Origin: Kurthia senegalensis
GTDB lineage: Bacteria > Bacillota > Bacilli > Bacillales_A > Planococcaceae
DNA: 64,000 nucleotides
Direction: 5' to 3'
Assembly (NCBI RefSeq): GCF_000285595.1
Contig: NZ_HE611066.1
Coordinates: forward strand, 135,658-199,657
Shown: piece after piece, positions 18,948 to 29,916 of the stretch
Layout of the letters: each line of letters starts with the position of its first letter
How positions within the stretch are numbered: position 1 is the first letter of the stretch
Translations under genes and position numbers: made by a program
Notes under the pieces: generated by a model
Told to the model about the DNA's origin: nothing
Seen by the model: only the letters and a program-made list of their open reading frames with translations
Databases searched by the model: none

Positions 18948-20180
18948 ATGAAAAAATTCATATTATGGGCTCTCGCGCTGCTTATCATTGCAGCCATTAG
19001 CTTGACCATTTATATGACAACTGCTCGAAATACGGATAAAGGTTTCGTCGATCCGTCTCTTACTTCTAAAAAAGACAACATGAAAAATTTAATTCAAACG
19101 AGTGAAGCTGTCGTTTATTACACGACAACAATTGACGTCGCTCAAAAAGAAAGAGAAAGTTGGGCACTTTTCATTTCGAAAGACCATCAAGCTTCGGTTC
19201 ATCGTATGAAAGGGTTAGATTTAGGTACGCTTTATTATGAACCGCAGGAAAAAACATTACTGCTCGAAGACTCCGATTCGTTACAATTCGTGACAGATGA
19301 TGGTATTCAAAAGCAAACATTTAGTCAAAAAGAACATACAGGTACGAGTGTAGGCTATTTAACAAAAGACCAAACTTTTTACAGTATGAACAATACAGGT
19401 ATTCTTGAGTCAAAAAGCAAAGGTTACGAATCTACACTTCGTTACGGCAATGCACAAAAAGTAAACAGCACAACGATTCCGGAGTGGGTGCAAGCGACAG
19501 CAGACAATGGTCTTGATACGATTTATTCGCTCGTTAACTACATACCAGACGAATCAGGTAGCGAATATTTTCGAATCGTCCAATCAACACTAGATGATAC
19601 GCATGTTTTTCAAACCCAAACGCTTGGTGAAATTATGAAGTTCTCAGATACACAAAGTCCTACACTCCTTTCAAATATGTATTATGATGCACAGCATTTG
19701 TATGGAATTATTTCTTACTCAAGTGACAAAGATGAGGATTCCATTCACTACGATATTCTCGATTATGACATCGCAAATAAAACCGTCAACCGGCATGAGA
19801 TTGCCTCATATAAAAACCAATTACTTGTCCAAATGGGTATTCACCAAGGGGGTTCGTTCCAAAATAAACGTCTCTACTTTGTTGAAGCTGACGGAAATGT
19901 TGAGCAAATCGATGTAAAAACACATCAAGCAAAAACATTATATAATTTGAATGCGTTATATGGTTATGATGATTTTTCAAATCCACAAGAACATCAACTA
20001 TATATGGATGATGAATTTATTTATTATTTTTATTACGACCACGAAGGACAGTACTATCTTGACCAAATCGTTCTACAAACAGGTAAACGCATTGCATCCA
20101 ACCGTATAGAGCACGCAAAAGAATTGTTAGAATCTCAAACGCAATTAGTACCCAATGCACTCGTTGCTATTCCTGAGTAA
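18948..20180 (+). CDS. Membrane-anchored extracytoplasmic protein of unknown function
   Basis: 410 residues. MKKFILWALALLIIAAISL forms an N-terminal membrane anchor with no lipobox cysteine. The rest is hydrophilic and beta-rich, with repeating patterns of aromatic-aspartate turns (YYEPQEK, YYDAQHLY, YFYYDHEGQYY) that could form a beta-propeller-like fold (inference). No catalytic motif is recognised. It follows the YiiX-like gene with an ACGAGGAG ribosome binding site and may be cotranscribed. Confidence 0.65.
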   Translation: MKKFILWALALLIIAAISLTIYMTTARNTDKGFVDPSLTSKKDNMKNLIQTSEAVVYYTTTIDVAQKERESWALFISKDHQASVHRMKGLDLGTLYYEPQEKTLLLEDSDSLQFVTDDGIQKQTFSQKEHTGTSVGYLTKDQTFYSMNNTGILESKSKGYESTLRYGNAQKVNSTTIPEWVQATADNGLDTIYSLVNYIPDESGSEYFRIVQSTLDDTHVFQTQTLGEIMKFSDTQSPTLLSNMYYDAQHLYGIISYSSDKDEDSIHYDILDYDIANKTVNRHEIASYKNQLLVQMGIHQGGSFQNKRLYFVEADGNVEQIDVKTHQAKTLYNLNALYGYDDFSNPQEHQLYMDDEFIYYFYYDHEGQYYLDQIVLQTGKRIASNRIEHAKELLESQTQLVPNALVAIPE

Positions 20181-20201
20181 ATTTGAAATTTCTACATGAC
20201 A

Positions 20202-20386
20202 AAAGAGGCTGGGACATAAGTAAAAATTCCAGTCTTTAATAGAGAAAGTGATGTCGAGTTGAAACCGTGCCCGCGAAAAGCGTCGCCCAAAACGAAGAAC
20301 AGATTGATTGAATAAATAAAAAGGTCAGCATGATTTAAAAATCATGCTGACCTTTTCTATTGTCTGGGTTTTGTCCCAGCCTCTTT
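20202..20386. repeat. Nested inverted-repeat element with GAGGCTGGGACA ends
   Basis: AAAGAGGCTGGGACA (20202-20216) and TGTCCCAGCCTCTTT (20372-20386) are perfect inverted ends of a 185-bp element. An inner stem AAAAGGTCAGCATGAT/ATCATGCTGACCTTTT (20319-20356) lies near the right end. Similar GGCTGGGACA elements occur between genes in many Firmicutes (family knowledge). Here it lies between convergent genes and probably also terminates both. Confidence 0.75.
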
Positions 20387-20404
20387 ATGTTAAATAATGA
20401 AAGT

Positions 20405-21394
20405 TTATTCTCCGACAGTCCCGTCGCCATCACGATCGTCCATGTATTGATACAACCAGTGATCACGCGTGATCGGCATGCTGTAGCCCGCTTCTTTCGC
20501 TTCTTTAATCGTCACTTGGCCATTGCCATTCGTATCGACTTTTGAAAGGTCGCCGGTTGCCGGTACTTTCGCTTTCGTTGTCGTCGTTTCTTCTGTTTTT
20601 TTCTTCGTTAATCCGAGTGATTCATTCGTTTTATCTGGGTTGCCATTTTCAAATTCATCGACAACTTGATGACCTCGGATCGTATACGTATATTTGTATT
20701 TCGACGGAATTTGTGTTGTTTTGTTCGGATACGTAATAATCGCTTCGAAATTCGTTGCGCCGCCTGCATCACGAATCGCTTTTTCCATATACGCTTGGTC
20801 ACCATGGCGGTTAAGCGTTGAATCTTGTGGCGTAATGTTGTACGCATTCGATACGCCACCTAGAGAATCGGCAATGACATGCCCTTCATCTAAGTCTGAG
20901 CGTTCGACACCTGGCACTTTCGCTTCGTCTGCGTAATAGCGTCCAGTTGATAAAACAGGTTCCGTTTTATCATTTTGCAGTGTGATTTTTGCAGCTGTTA
21001 CGCGCACGAGTTGTCCGTATTCATTCGTATATGCCCAGTATTTACGGTCGCCAAAACCGATGTCTACAACGACTTTCGCTTGGCGGCTTCCTGAACGGTC
21101 GCCACCGTCTACCGTTATTTTTTTATATCCTTTCAATGCATCTTTCGTATGAGAAGCCGTTTTGACGGTCGTGTCTTGTTTTGCTTCTTCTTTTGGTTCA
21201 GTCGTTTGTTGTTTCGTCGTTTGTTGCTCTGATGATTTCGACGCTTCGGACGCTTGTTCTGTCGTATTTTCTGTTGTCGCAGTCGTTACGGGTGTTGCTT
21301 TCGACGTCGTATCTTCCGTCGTCGTTTCGTCCGTACAACCTGCTAAGACGCCCATCGCTAAAACGAATGCGCCCCATTTCCAATATGTTTTCAC
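20405..21394 (-). CDS. Secreted nuclease lipoprotein (DNA/RNA non-specific endonuclease family)
   Basis: 329 residues. The signal peptide ends in the lipobox LAGC (about residue 20), followed by a Thr/Glu/Lys-rich linker (22-85). The nuclease domain (about 90-245) holds DEGHVIADSLGG with the catalytic histidine and NITPQDSTLNRHG with the metal-binding asparagine. The C-terminus has EF-hand/excalibur-like calcium loops DTNGNGQVT and DRDGDGTVGE. It probably degrades extracellular nucleic acid at the cell surface. It lies downstream of the B12-regulated operon but is separated from it by a terminator and has its own upstream region. Confidence 0.85.
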   Translation of the reverse strand: MKTYWKWGAFVLAMGVLAGCTDETTTEDTTSKATPVTTATTENTTEQASEASKSSEQQTTKQQTTEPKEEAKQDTTVKTASHTKDALKGYKKITVDGGDRSGSRQAKVVVDIGFGDRKYWAYTNEYGQLVRVTAAKITLQNDKTEPVLSTGRYYADEAKVPGVERSDLDEGHVIADSLGGVSNAYNITPQDSTLNRHGDQAYMEKAIRDAGGATNFEAIITYPNKTTQIPSKYKYTYTIRGHQVVDEFENGNPDKTNESLGLTKKKTEETTTTKAKVPATGDLSKVDTNGNGQVTIKEAKEAGYSMPITRDHWLYQYMDDRDGDGTVGE

Positions 21395-21523
21395 TTTTTA
21401 TAACCCCTATATCTATCATATTTATGCGTAGTTCTTATAGTAGTATAGGATACTTGTGTAAAAATATCAGTAGTTTTCAAAAGAAAACTTCTTTTTAAGA
21501 AGGCATTGTACATAAATGCTATG

Positions 21524-21558
21524 AAAAAACCGAGTAGCTTTTTGCATCGCTACTCGGT
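21524..21558 (-). terminator. Terminator of the distal B12-riboswitch operon
   Basis: ACCGAGTAGC/GCTACTCGGT stem (21529-21538 with 21549-21558) with T run on the minus strand, directly after the last surface-protein gene. Confidence 0.85.
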
Positions 21559-21564
21559 CTCTTT

Positions 21565-24305
21565 TTATTTTACTTGAATCATTTTATAACCACTTTTATT
21601 GTTCATGGAATCGATGACACGGATTTTTAATTTTTGTTTTTTCTTCTGCTTCACGATTTTTACCGTAAACGTATTTTTCTTGCTTACCGTAGCCGTACCG
21701 ATTCGCTTCGTGCCATTGTATACTTCCACTTTATAGCCTTTCGTACTTTTCCCTGTTACGGTCGTCACTTTCGTCGCTGAAACGGTCGGTTTTTTCAGCG
21801 TTTTCGATGTTTTGACGACAACGGATTTAGAATACTTACCAGCGACGACTTTCAATGTCACATCGGCTTTTTGTTTCGCAATTGATACTTTATAATCGCC
21901 GGTCGGTCCGGCTTTTTTAGAGCCTAAAAGCGTCTTTCCTCGGTACACTTTAACGAGTTGATTAGCTGTCGTGTGTCCCGTCACAACTTTATGTGTATTT
22001 TTCACAGAATTGACGGTTAGACGATTGGCTACTTCTAATTTTTGAAGTTGTAATTCCGCTTGTAGCAATTTATTGTAATTCGTCACGAGTTCTTGCTGAC
22101 TAAAAAGCATCGTATCGTAAGCAACACGTGCAGAAGCAATTGCTTCCTTGCTCGTTAATTTAACATTTTTCACTGCCGGTAATCCGGCAATTTGTTGCAC
22201 GACGCGTTTCGCTACTGCCGCATCGACTTCTTTTGCCGTTAATGCGGTATATTGTTTCTCACTTCGCACGAGGAGCGCATAGTTCGATACGAGCCTTTTT
22301 TGTGCAATCGATAAGCTATTGTAAGCAGCACGTGCTTTTTCAATATCCGATTGCGTTTGTAATGTGACCGTCAACGGTAATTGTTGAATCATGTATACGA
22401 CGCTCACCGCATCATTCGTCACTTTTTCGGGATCATCCGTATTCGTTGTATTTTGAAGAATAATCACTTGTTGCTCCGCATCTAACAACTTCCCGACATT
22501 CGAAATCGTCGCTTTTTCTTCTGTTGTGAGCGAGTTGTACATCGCTCGAGCATTTTTGACGAATTCAATGTCTTTCATCGTAATACGAGTCGGCAGTTGT
22601 TGAATGAGGTCCATTAGTTCCTTACTCACCGCATCTTGTGCGACCCACTTCGCATAAAAGGTTTGATTCGACGTCGTATTTTTCGGAATAACGGTCACCG
22701 CACTAGTTGAAAAATCTGCTGTCGTATACCAGCCGGCAAATTGATAACCCGCTTTTTGAACGTTTGCTGCAGTTGGAAGAGCGGTACTATCAATATCTTT
22801 GAATGTCGTCGGTGCTTGTTGTACCGTTCCACCGTCTAATTCATACGTAATGTGATACGTTTTGGCATCTGTCTTTGCGTATAATGTAATATTTTCTTTT
22901 GGCATGACGAGTTTTTCACTTGTCGTATATTGTGTCGTTTGCGTTCCTGTATCATTCGTCGTCCAAGCGATGACGTCATCGTTTGAAAAGGGTGTCGCTA
23001 AATTGATGATGGCATACGGTGCATACGTAGCGGTTTCTGTTGCATCACCATTTTTGAATGTGACCGTATACGTTTTCGCTTTCATCGACTTGTATTGACC
23101 ATTTTTCATGTCGGTCATATCGTATAGACGGTTTTTTCGTTGTACGAAGCGATCGTAAGCGATTAGACCGTATAACGCTTGGTCGGTTGCCATCGCATTG
23201 ACCGAACTACCAGAACCCCCACCGCCGTCATATCCAGCGGTCACGTGTTTGAAGCCACCTACTTCAGGTGATGAACCACTGCCGGCTGCGAAGAATGTTA
23301 ACAGCGCATCGACCATATTGTCTGTGTACACCCCGTCACGCATTGCACCTTGTTGGTTGAATGAAGCAGTCTTTTTCAATGTCGGAAGGGCGACTTGCTT
23401 CGCTTTCGGGTCAATGTTTAATGCCGTCAAGGCGACGATAACTTGTACCGTACTTTCAGCATTCACATTGCCCCATGCGTTGTAGCCACCATTTTCGTAT
23501 TGCACTTTACTTAACGTCAAAATACCGCGCTCGACGTATTTTTAAATTCCGTATACGATTTCGTCGCTTTCGTTGCCGTGTAGCGACTTTCGCTTAAATA
23601 ATACGGTGCAAGTGCTTGCAATGCCATCCCGGTAATGTCTGGGTCCGCTTCCGTACCGAAAAGCGTCCACCCACCTGCTTCCGTTTCATGATCTAAAATG
23701 TAGTCGATCAAACGACCTTTCGTATTAATATCACCTGCTGTATAAACAGACGGTTTCGCCAAGAAGTTGTAATCGCCTGTATCCATCGCAATGAGTTCCC
23801 AAATAGGACCGTTAATACCTTGTCGATACGAAAAAGCATACGATTGCGACAATTGGTCGATGAAATTACAGCCATTAATGTTCGACAGCGGATAGCCAAG
23901 TGAAGTCATCGTTAAAGAGAGACGTGACCATTCCGTTGACTTACTCGCATCGAGTTGGCAATTGACGCCTTTCACGTATTTGTCGATACGTGATTTGTAT
24001 TGTGTAAAGTATGTCGGTGGAATGTATTGAACGTAATCATAGCCGGTATACATCCCACGTAATAAATCCATGACAGACCATTCGCCGTACGTAGAACCCA
24101 TAGAAGGTTCTTTGACCGTTTCTAAAATATAACGTGCTGCTGCGTTCATATAAAATCCTTCATCTGGTTTGCGATCTTCGTAAAAGCGGATGCCTAAATC
24201 CCGATAGCCTTCTTCCGGATCAAAAGCTGCTGCTTGTGCCTCCAGTGTGCTACTGAAAAGGAAGAGGGCAAAAAATAGACCAATCCACTGCGTCATTTTT
24301 TTCAT
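21565..24305 (-). CDS. Secreted toroid protein with InlB-type repeats, helical repeats and Ig-like domains, frameshifted
   Basis: About 913 residues after restoring one base in a T5 run (23539-23543), which joins SYTEFKK to YVERGILTLSKVQ. Order: signal peptide; alpha/alpha toroid (about 30-390) with GPIWELIAMDTGDYNF, DPDITGMALQALAPYY and YENGGYNAWGN; Listeria-Bacteroides-type repeat region ending YQFAGWY; three repeats of the ARxAYxxL...N...AE type; two C-terminal bacterial Ig-like (Big_6-type) modules. The toroid matches the alpha domain of intrinsic factor/transcobalamin-like proteins. Fourth gene of the distal riboswitch operon, 39 nt after its neighbour. No LPXTG or SLH anchor. Confidence 0.75.
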
Positions 24306-24344
24306 AAAAGATGCTCCTTTTTCATTTGTTTTGCGTCTAACCTA

Positions 24345-27300
24345 TTACCCGCGTACGACGACTTTTTTAGCGACACTTTTATTTCCAAAAGCATCGACGA
24401 CAACGACCGATAATACGGTTCCCACTTTTTGAGAAGTTGTTTTTACGGTAAACGTCCCTTTGGAAGTCGTTTTAGCAGTGGCAATACGCTTATTATTTTT
24501 AAAGACGTATACTTTTTTGTTTTTTGCCGCTTTTCCTTGAACAGATTTTGTTTTAGCTTTCACTACGGTTGCTGCACTAATCTTCACTTTTTGCACGTTC
24601 ACACTTTTTTGAACGAGCTTTTGGTTGAGTTCATTGTATACGACAACTTTTAATGTCGTACCCACTTTTTGTCGTGCAACCGTTGCTTTATACGTGCCCG
24701 TTTTTGAAACCGTTGCCGTCTTCATTTTTTGATTGCCTTTGTAAATGACGACTTTTGCTTTTGAATTCACTTTGCCGGAAATCGTTGCGGTCGTCGTAAA
24801 CACTTTCGGAACCGTCAACCCGACATCTGCTACTTTCAATGCATTCGCCTGTGCCGTTACTTTTTTCAATTGTTGTTCCACTTTTTGAAGCTGTGCGACA
24901 TTCGTCACATACGTTTGTTGCGTTTTCGTCAACGCTTTGTACGCACTACGAGCTGCTGTAATTTGCTTTTTATCGTCCACGCGAACGTAGCGAACGATTG
25001 GAAGACGGTCGATTAAATCTACGACGACTGCTGCTTTACTTCGGTCAAATGCTGTCAGAGTAACGAGACGATTTTCTGCACGTTCTAAAACGTCGCGATT
25101 CGTGACGAACAATTGTTGTGTAATCGTCAATTGATTGTACGCTTGACGTGCCGCTTGAACCGCAGCTGCATTCGTTTTTTGAACGATAATGGGTAGCTGT
25201 TGAATTTGTGCGATCACACTTTCCGCACGTTTCGAATCGATTTCTGAAAGAGCGATCAGTTGATCCTCAGCATCTACTAGACGAGAAAGATTTGTCACTT
25301 GTTGTCTTTCTGACGATGAAAGGGCCTCGACGCTCGCTCGAACAGCTCGAATTGTTTTTTCATGCGCAAATGTGACCGTTGTCGGCAATTGATGGATTGC
25401 TTGCATGACGTATTGCACGTTCGATTGCTGTGCCGCTGCAAATAATTGTTCTAATTGTTTTAACGTCGATTCGTTCATCACACGTTTTTTCTGTTCTGCT
25501 GTTAATGCTTCATAATGAACACGCGCTTTTTCAAGTGCCTCGGCATCTGTTTGACTTAGTTGAGATGGTATCGGTAACGCAGCGATTTCTTTGCTCACTT
25601 CGATTACTTCTTGTTGTAATGTCACAAGGCGTGCTTCGGCTGCTTCTAACGTCGAAACATTCGACACGAGTTGTTGTTCGACTGCTGTTAGTTTCGTCAA
25701 TCCTCGTCTTACTTCAGTCACCGTATTAGCATCGCCTAAATCCAATGTGCCAATCAATGGTAGAGCCATAATTTGGCGTGAAATAATCGTTGCCTTCTCC
25801 ATTTGAGTTGTCGCTAAAAGAGACTCATACGTCGCAACCGCAACTTTTAATTCCAACTGATTCGGAATCAATTGTTGTTGTGCAGTACTCAGTTGATTGA
25901 ACGCTTTATAAAGGGCTTTAATTTGAGCCCCGTCCGCAACAGTAATACGGTCACTCGTTGGAAGTTTCGTAATTTTATTAGCGAAGTCAGCGAGTGCTTC
26001 TTCCGAACTTTCAAACGAAATAAGTGGTGCTTCTTCCTCTGGTGCATTTACTAAAAGCTCCGCCAGTTTCACCTCAGCACGACGTAGTGACTCATAATTT
26101 GAAACACGTAATTTCTGTGTTTCTGTCAGTGCATCGTATGCTTTTCTTGCTTGTTGAATCATTTGTTTATCAGACAATTTCACAGAAGCTGCTGTCGGTA
26201 AATTCCCGATGAGCGTTTTTACATTTTGAACGACTTTCGTCTCATCTGAAAGTTGTGTAAGTGCCTTCTCTAATTGCTGTAATTTATCATAGCCAATGAC
26301 TTGGCGTTTTTCTTCTTCAGTAAGTGCATCGTATGCTGTGCGTGCTTGTTTTAGACGAACTTGATCTGCTTCGACGAGTGCCTCTATTTGTGGCAATGCC
26401 GCGAATAATACATTCACCGCTTTCACATTTTTCAAGCGTAGAAGAAGCGCTTCGGCTGCTTGTAGTTTGGCAGTCTGTTGCACGAATGCTTGCGCCCCTT
26501 TTGGCAATGCATCATACGCTTTTCGAGCTTCGACAATTTTTTCCTCATCTTCGAGTGTCACCGCTTCTCGTAAAGAGGAAATCGCATCATCTACGCGTTG
26601 AATCGCTTCGATATTCGAAAAGACGTCCGTTAACTGTTGTAACTGTTCTCCATTCGTTACGAGTTGCTGTTGTTGTACAGTTAACGCTTCATAAGCTGTT
26701 TGCACTCGTTGATACGCCTCTTCATCTGAAAGTTTCAAATGAGCAAGCGACGGGAGCTGTGTAATTTGTTGTTCTACTACTTCGGCTGCTTTCAAATTGG
26801 CTAATCGTTGTTTCGTCACCTCTATTTTGAAAGAATGACCGAACAATGCACGTTTCATTTCAAAGCTCCGTATCTTTTTAAAGACAATATCTGCTTCGTC
26901 AATCGTTTGTGCTACTTTCGCACGGTCTGCATTTTTCAACGCATCGAGTGATGGAAGAGACGTACTAAGCTGCATATATTGGGAAACTGCTTGTAACTTC
27001 GAATCTTCCAGTCCTTTTAAGCCGACACGGTCGATTGGTGAAAATATAATCGTTTGTTTACCGTATATGTACGAAAACATTGGATTAGTATAATACCTTT
27101 CCACCGCTTCGTTGTATGCTTTGTTAATTTCCGGCCCTTTCGCAAATGTGTCGAGATCCCATAGGAAGTAATTTTTTTTGCGATTACTTGCATCGCTTTG
27201 TTGTAGCGTTATATTTTCATACGGCAAAAATTGTAACGACTGTGACTCATACTTTCCTGCGTAATAGTCTTTTAATTGTTCGTCAATTGAAGATTTATTC

Positions 27301-29846
27301 GCATTAAACGTGTCGAGTATTTTTTTCGCCGATTCTGTTAAATGATTTTTTTGTGCATCTGACAATTCGTCCACGTATACGCTCGCACGTTCATAACTTA
27401 AGACGTCTTTAAATGAAAAGGGGATGTCGACTAATTGTGCTACTTTCATAACAGGTAAGCTCGCAATGTTCGCGATGTCTACTTTTTCAAGTGTCTTCTC
27501 TTGTTCTTCTGTTAACGTCTGTTGCATCGTCACATCGTAAAACTGTGTGTAAACATTCGATATGTGGCGAAGCCCCATCGTTTTATCATAAAGTACTTTC
27601 CCCAATTTTGCCTTCATCGTTTGTAGCGTTGCCAGTTGTTGTTCCACTGATTGTAATTTGTACACTTCAATGAAAAGAGGTTCGGCTTGTCGTATGTTTT
27701 GAATGAATTCATACTGTTCATCTGAAAATGCGAGAAATTCCGCCAAGACCGCTTGCTTCTCTTGCATCGTTTTCGCCGTCTTCATCGTCGTTTCCCATTT
27801 TTTCACCGCTTTATATTCATCTGAATGTATGTCCTTATGCGTTTTTTCAATGCTCGGGATGTCCATTTGTCCATATGCATACAAACGCATTTCATCTGCT
27901 AGTGATTTTTGACTTTCTGGAATTTTTTGAATGTACGTCATCGCCGTATTCACTTTATCGACAATGTCGGGTAGGTCACGTCCGACTACTTTTGAATCTC
28001 CTTGCGTCAGCGGAATGTGCAGTGCTGCAATTTTTTTGTATAAGTCGACCGTATAACGATTTTCCAGTTGTACGATAGCTGTCTTTGTCGCAAAAAGTTT
28101 ATCGTAATTTAAAATGTCATATTGTTTCGCCGAAAATATATTTTGGTCGTACGCATCCGAGTCATATCCGATGTCATCAAACGTCGTAATGAGGGCATTC
28201 ACTTTTGTGTTTAACGCGTCGTATTTCGCTTTGTCTTTTTCAAGATCCCACGTTGAAATAGTTGTCGCTTCCGGCAATGTAGCGATGTCATTCATTAACG
28301 ATTGTCGACTTTGCAAAATTTTCAACTGTGCTTCTACCGCTTCGAATACCGCGTAATTTTTAACGAGTTTTTTACTCGTTGCTTGCAGCGCATCGTATTG
28401 TTTACGAATCGACGCAATCGTTTCCGCATCTTTTAGTTGCACGTAATCTGGTTTCGGGAGCTGTTTGATTTTTTCTTGCAATGCGAGCGTAATCGGTAAG
28501 TCGACAGATAGTTCGTTGTAACGTTCGTCAATCGCCTTCAGCTTCGTATAATTACTTAATAATTTTTGTTCGTTCGGTGCTAATTGTCGATCTAATTTTT
28601 CTTTAAAAATACGGTACGCTTCAAAATCAGCCGTCGTCATAGAACTTACGGCAGGAAGTGCAGCAATTTGAGCTTCATAAGACGCTTTATTTTCTAAAAA
28701 TTGCTTTTGTTCAGGCGTATAATCTTCCGTATAAGCCGCTTCTCGACTCGCTGTTTGTTGTGCCCAATCAATTACTGCCCCGTCTAGCTGCCCCGTCGCT
28801 AAATCGAGTGTCGCTTGCTTCGGATTGACGACTTTAATTTCCTCCATCAACTCGTCGTACGCCTCTTTCACTTCCGGATCGAGCAAAATTTCTTGTCGCT
28901 CATCACTACTGTTCACGTAGGCAAGCGCACGTGTCGCTTCATCTTTCGAGAAAGAATCGAAGACATTTTCTCCGACCATTCCTCCGCCTAAATCTGAGCC
29001 GTATAAAAGTGTAAATTGCGTTCGCATGACGTCTTCATCTTGTAAAAAGTGATCCGCAAAGCCGACGTTCGGGAAAATATTGTTCACCGAATACATCCAG
29101 CCAGAACCTCTTGAAAAATCAAATTCTCCGAGAGACGATTCATTTGCGAAATCTTGCTCGTCAATCGGAATACCCATCGACGTTCCTGCTTTTTTAATAA
29201 CAGTCGGAACGTGAACGGCTGATTTTTCAATTACTTTGCTTTTTTCTTTCGTAATATGTGCTAAGTAAAATCCCGAATCCAGCGTTCCTGTATGCTTATA
29301 CGTAAACTTATTTTTCGTCAGCATTTCATCTAATAATTGGGCACTATTTAAGCCTTTAATGAGCGCAACTCGCTGCGGCTCGATTAAATAGCCCGTTCCG
29401 AGCGTGAACGTTTCTAAACTATAGACGAAATCCCCTATCGTCTCCCCGTCTTTTGCCGCTTCTTGTGTAATCGTATACGTGCGTGTTAACGTATCTGCCC
29501 CATTTTTCACTTCAATAACAATCGTATTTTTGCCTTGTTGTAAGTTTAATGTGTAACTCGTCTTTTCAGAATCGTGCCAATTAATCGCAACCGGTTTGCC
29601 ATTTTGCGTAACGCTCAATTCGGTTTTCGCAATTTGAATACCCGTTGCGCGGTCATTCGCCCACACATCAAATGTGAGGCGGTCCGCTTTCGTCGTTCGG
29701 TCTTTTAGCGTCGTTCTGAAGTCAATCGTCGTCGCTTCTGCAGCAGATGCTTGCATTGGTACGGTCCACTCAGTCGATGCCGCAAACGTTGAAAATAACA
29801 TCGTCGTCGCTAAAAATAAATGCTGCCCTCTTTTCATTTTGTACAT
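24345..29846 (-). CDS. Giant secreted DUF4430 protein with helical repeats and Ig-like domains
   Basis: About 1,833 residues from the ATG at 29846, 6 nt after GGGGGAG; the ATG at 29861 would place this site inside the gene. Order: signal peptide; Ig-like strand region (about 40-130); DUF4430 domain (about 135-290) with RGSGWMYSVNNIFPNVGF and LLYGSDLGG; helical stretch (about 300-1030); about ten repeats of roughly 80 residues with consensus LPxxxxx...ARxAYxxLTxxQ...VTN...LxxAE; two Big_6-type modules at the end. DUF4430 is the bacterial equivalent of the beta domain of transcobalamin. It probably binds corrinoid or displays it on a long stalk (inference). Third gene of the operon. Confidence 0.8.
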   Translation of the reverse strand: MYKMKRGQHLFLATTMLFSTFAASTEWTVPMQASAAEATTIDFRTTLKDRTTKADRLTFDVWANDRATGIQIAKTELSVTQNGKPVAINWHDSEKTSYTLNLQQGKNTIVIEVKNGADTLTRTYTITQEAAKDGETIGDFVYSLETFTLGTGYLIEPQRVALIKGLNSAQLLDEMLTKNKFTYKHTGTLDSGFYLAHITKEKSKVIEKSAVHVPTVIKKAGTSMGIPIDEQDFANESSLGEFDFSRGSGWMYSVNNIFPNVGFADHFLQDEDVMRTQFTLLYGSDLGGGMVGENVFDSFSKDEATRALAYVNSSDERQEILLDPEVKEAYDELMEEIKVVNPKQATLDLATGQLDGAVIDWAQQTASREAAYTEDYTPEQKQFLENKASYEAQIAALPAVSSMTTADFEAYRIFKEKLDRQLAPNEQKLLSNYTKLKAIDERYNELSVDLPITLALQEKIKQLPKPDYVQLKDAETIASIRKQYDALQATSKKLVKNYAVFEAVEAQLKILQSRQSLMNDIATLPEATTISTWDLEKDKAKYDALNTKVNALITTFDDIGYDSDAYDQNIFSAKQYDILNYDKLFATKTAIVQLENRYTVDLYKKIAALHIPLTQGDSKVVGRDLPDIVDKVNTAMTYIQKIPESQKSLADEMRLYAYGQMDIPSIEKTHKDIHSDEYKAVKKWETTMKTAKTMQEKQAVLAEFLAFSDEQYEFIQNIRQAEPLFIEVYKLQSVEQQLATLQTMKAKLGKVLYDKTMGLRHISNVYTQFYDVTMQQTLTEEQEKTLEKVDIANIASLPVMKVAQLVDIPFSFKDVLSYERASVYVDELSDAQKNHLTESAKKILDTFNANKSSIDEQLKDYYAGKYESQSLQFLPYENITLQQSDASNRKKNYFLWDLDTFAKGPEINKAYNEAVERYYTNPMFSYIYGKQTIIFSPIDRVGLKGLEDSKLQAVSQYMQLSTSLPSLDALKNADRAKVAQTIDEADIVFKKIRSFEMKRALFGHSFKIEVTKQRLANLKAAEVVEQQITQLPSLAHLKLSDEEAYQRVQTAYEALTVQQQQLVTNGEQLQQLTDVFSNIEAIQRVDDAISSLREAVTLEDEEKIVEARKAYDALPKGAQAFVQQTAKLQAAEALLLRLKNVKAVNVLFAALPQIEALVEADQVRLKQARTAYDALTEEEKRQVIGYDKLQQLEKALTQLSDETKVVQNVKTLIGNLPTAASVKLSDKQMIQQARKAYDALTETQKLRVSNYESLRRAEVKLAELLVNAPEEEAPLISFESSEEALADFANKITKLPTSDRITVADGAQIKALYKAFNQLSTAQQQLIPNQLELKVAVATYESLLATTQMEKATIISRQIMALPLIGTLDLGDANTVTEVRRGLTKLTAVEQQLVSNVSTLEAAEARLVTLQQEVIEVSKEIAALPIPSQLSQTDAEALEKARVHYEALTAEQKKRVMNESTLKQLEQLFAAAQQSNVQYVMQAIHQLPTTVTFAHEKTIRAVRASVEALSSSERQQVTNLSRLVDAEDQLIALSEIDSKRAESVIAQIQQLPIIVQKTNAAAVQAARQAYNQLTITQQLFVTNRDVLERAENRLVTLTAFDRSKAAVVVDLIDRLPIVRYVRVDDKKQITAARSAYKALTKTQQTYVTNVAQLQKVEQQLKKVTAQANALKVADVGLTVPKVFTTTATISGKVNSKAKVVIYKGNQKMKTATVSKTGTYKATVARQKVGTTLKVVVYNELNQKLVQKSVNVQKVKISAATVVKAKTKSVQGKAAKNKKVYVFKNNKRIATAKTTSKGTFTVKTTSQKVGTVLSVVVVDAFGNKSVAKKVVVRG

Positions 29847-29880
29847 GTCAAACTCCCCCATTTGTTCGTAATATGCAAAG

Positions 29881-29910
29881 AATTCGTATGAATGTTCATA
29901 CGAATTTTTT
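29881..29910. repeat. Perfect hairpin between two giant surface-protein genes
   Basis: AATTCGTATGAA/TTCATACGAATT with a 2-nt spacer, inside the 70-bp gap between the two DUF4430 genes. The T tract follows it on the plus strand only, so for the operon it is more likely an mRNA-stabilising or processing hairpin than a terminator. Confidence 0.5.
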
Positions 29911-29916
29911 TGGTCT

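Noticed and set aside
25430-28356. Plus-strand ORFs opposite the giant DUF4430 gene
   Set aside because: They are antisense shadows of Leu/Ala/Gln-rich repeats, without ribosome binding sites or family motifs.
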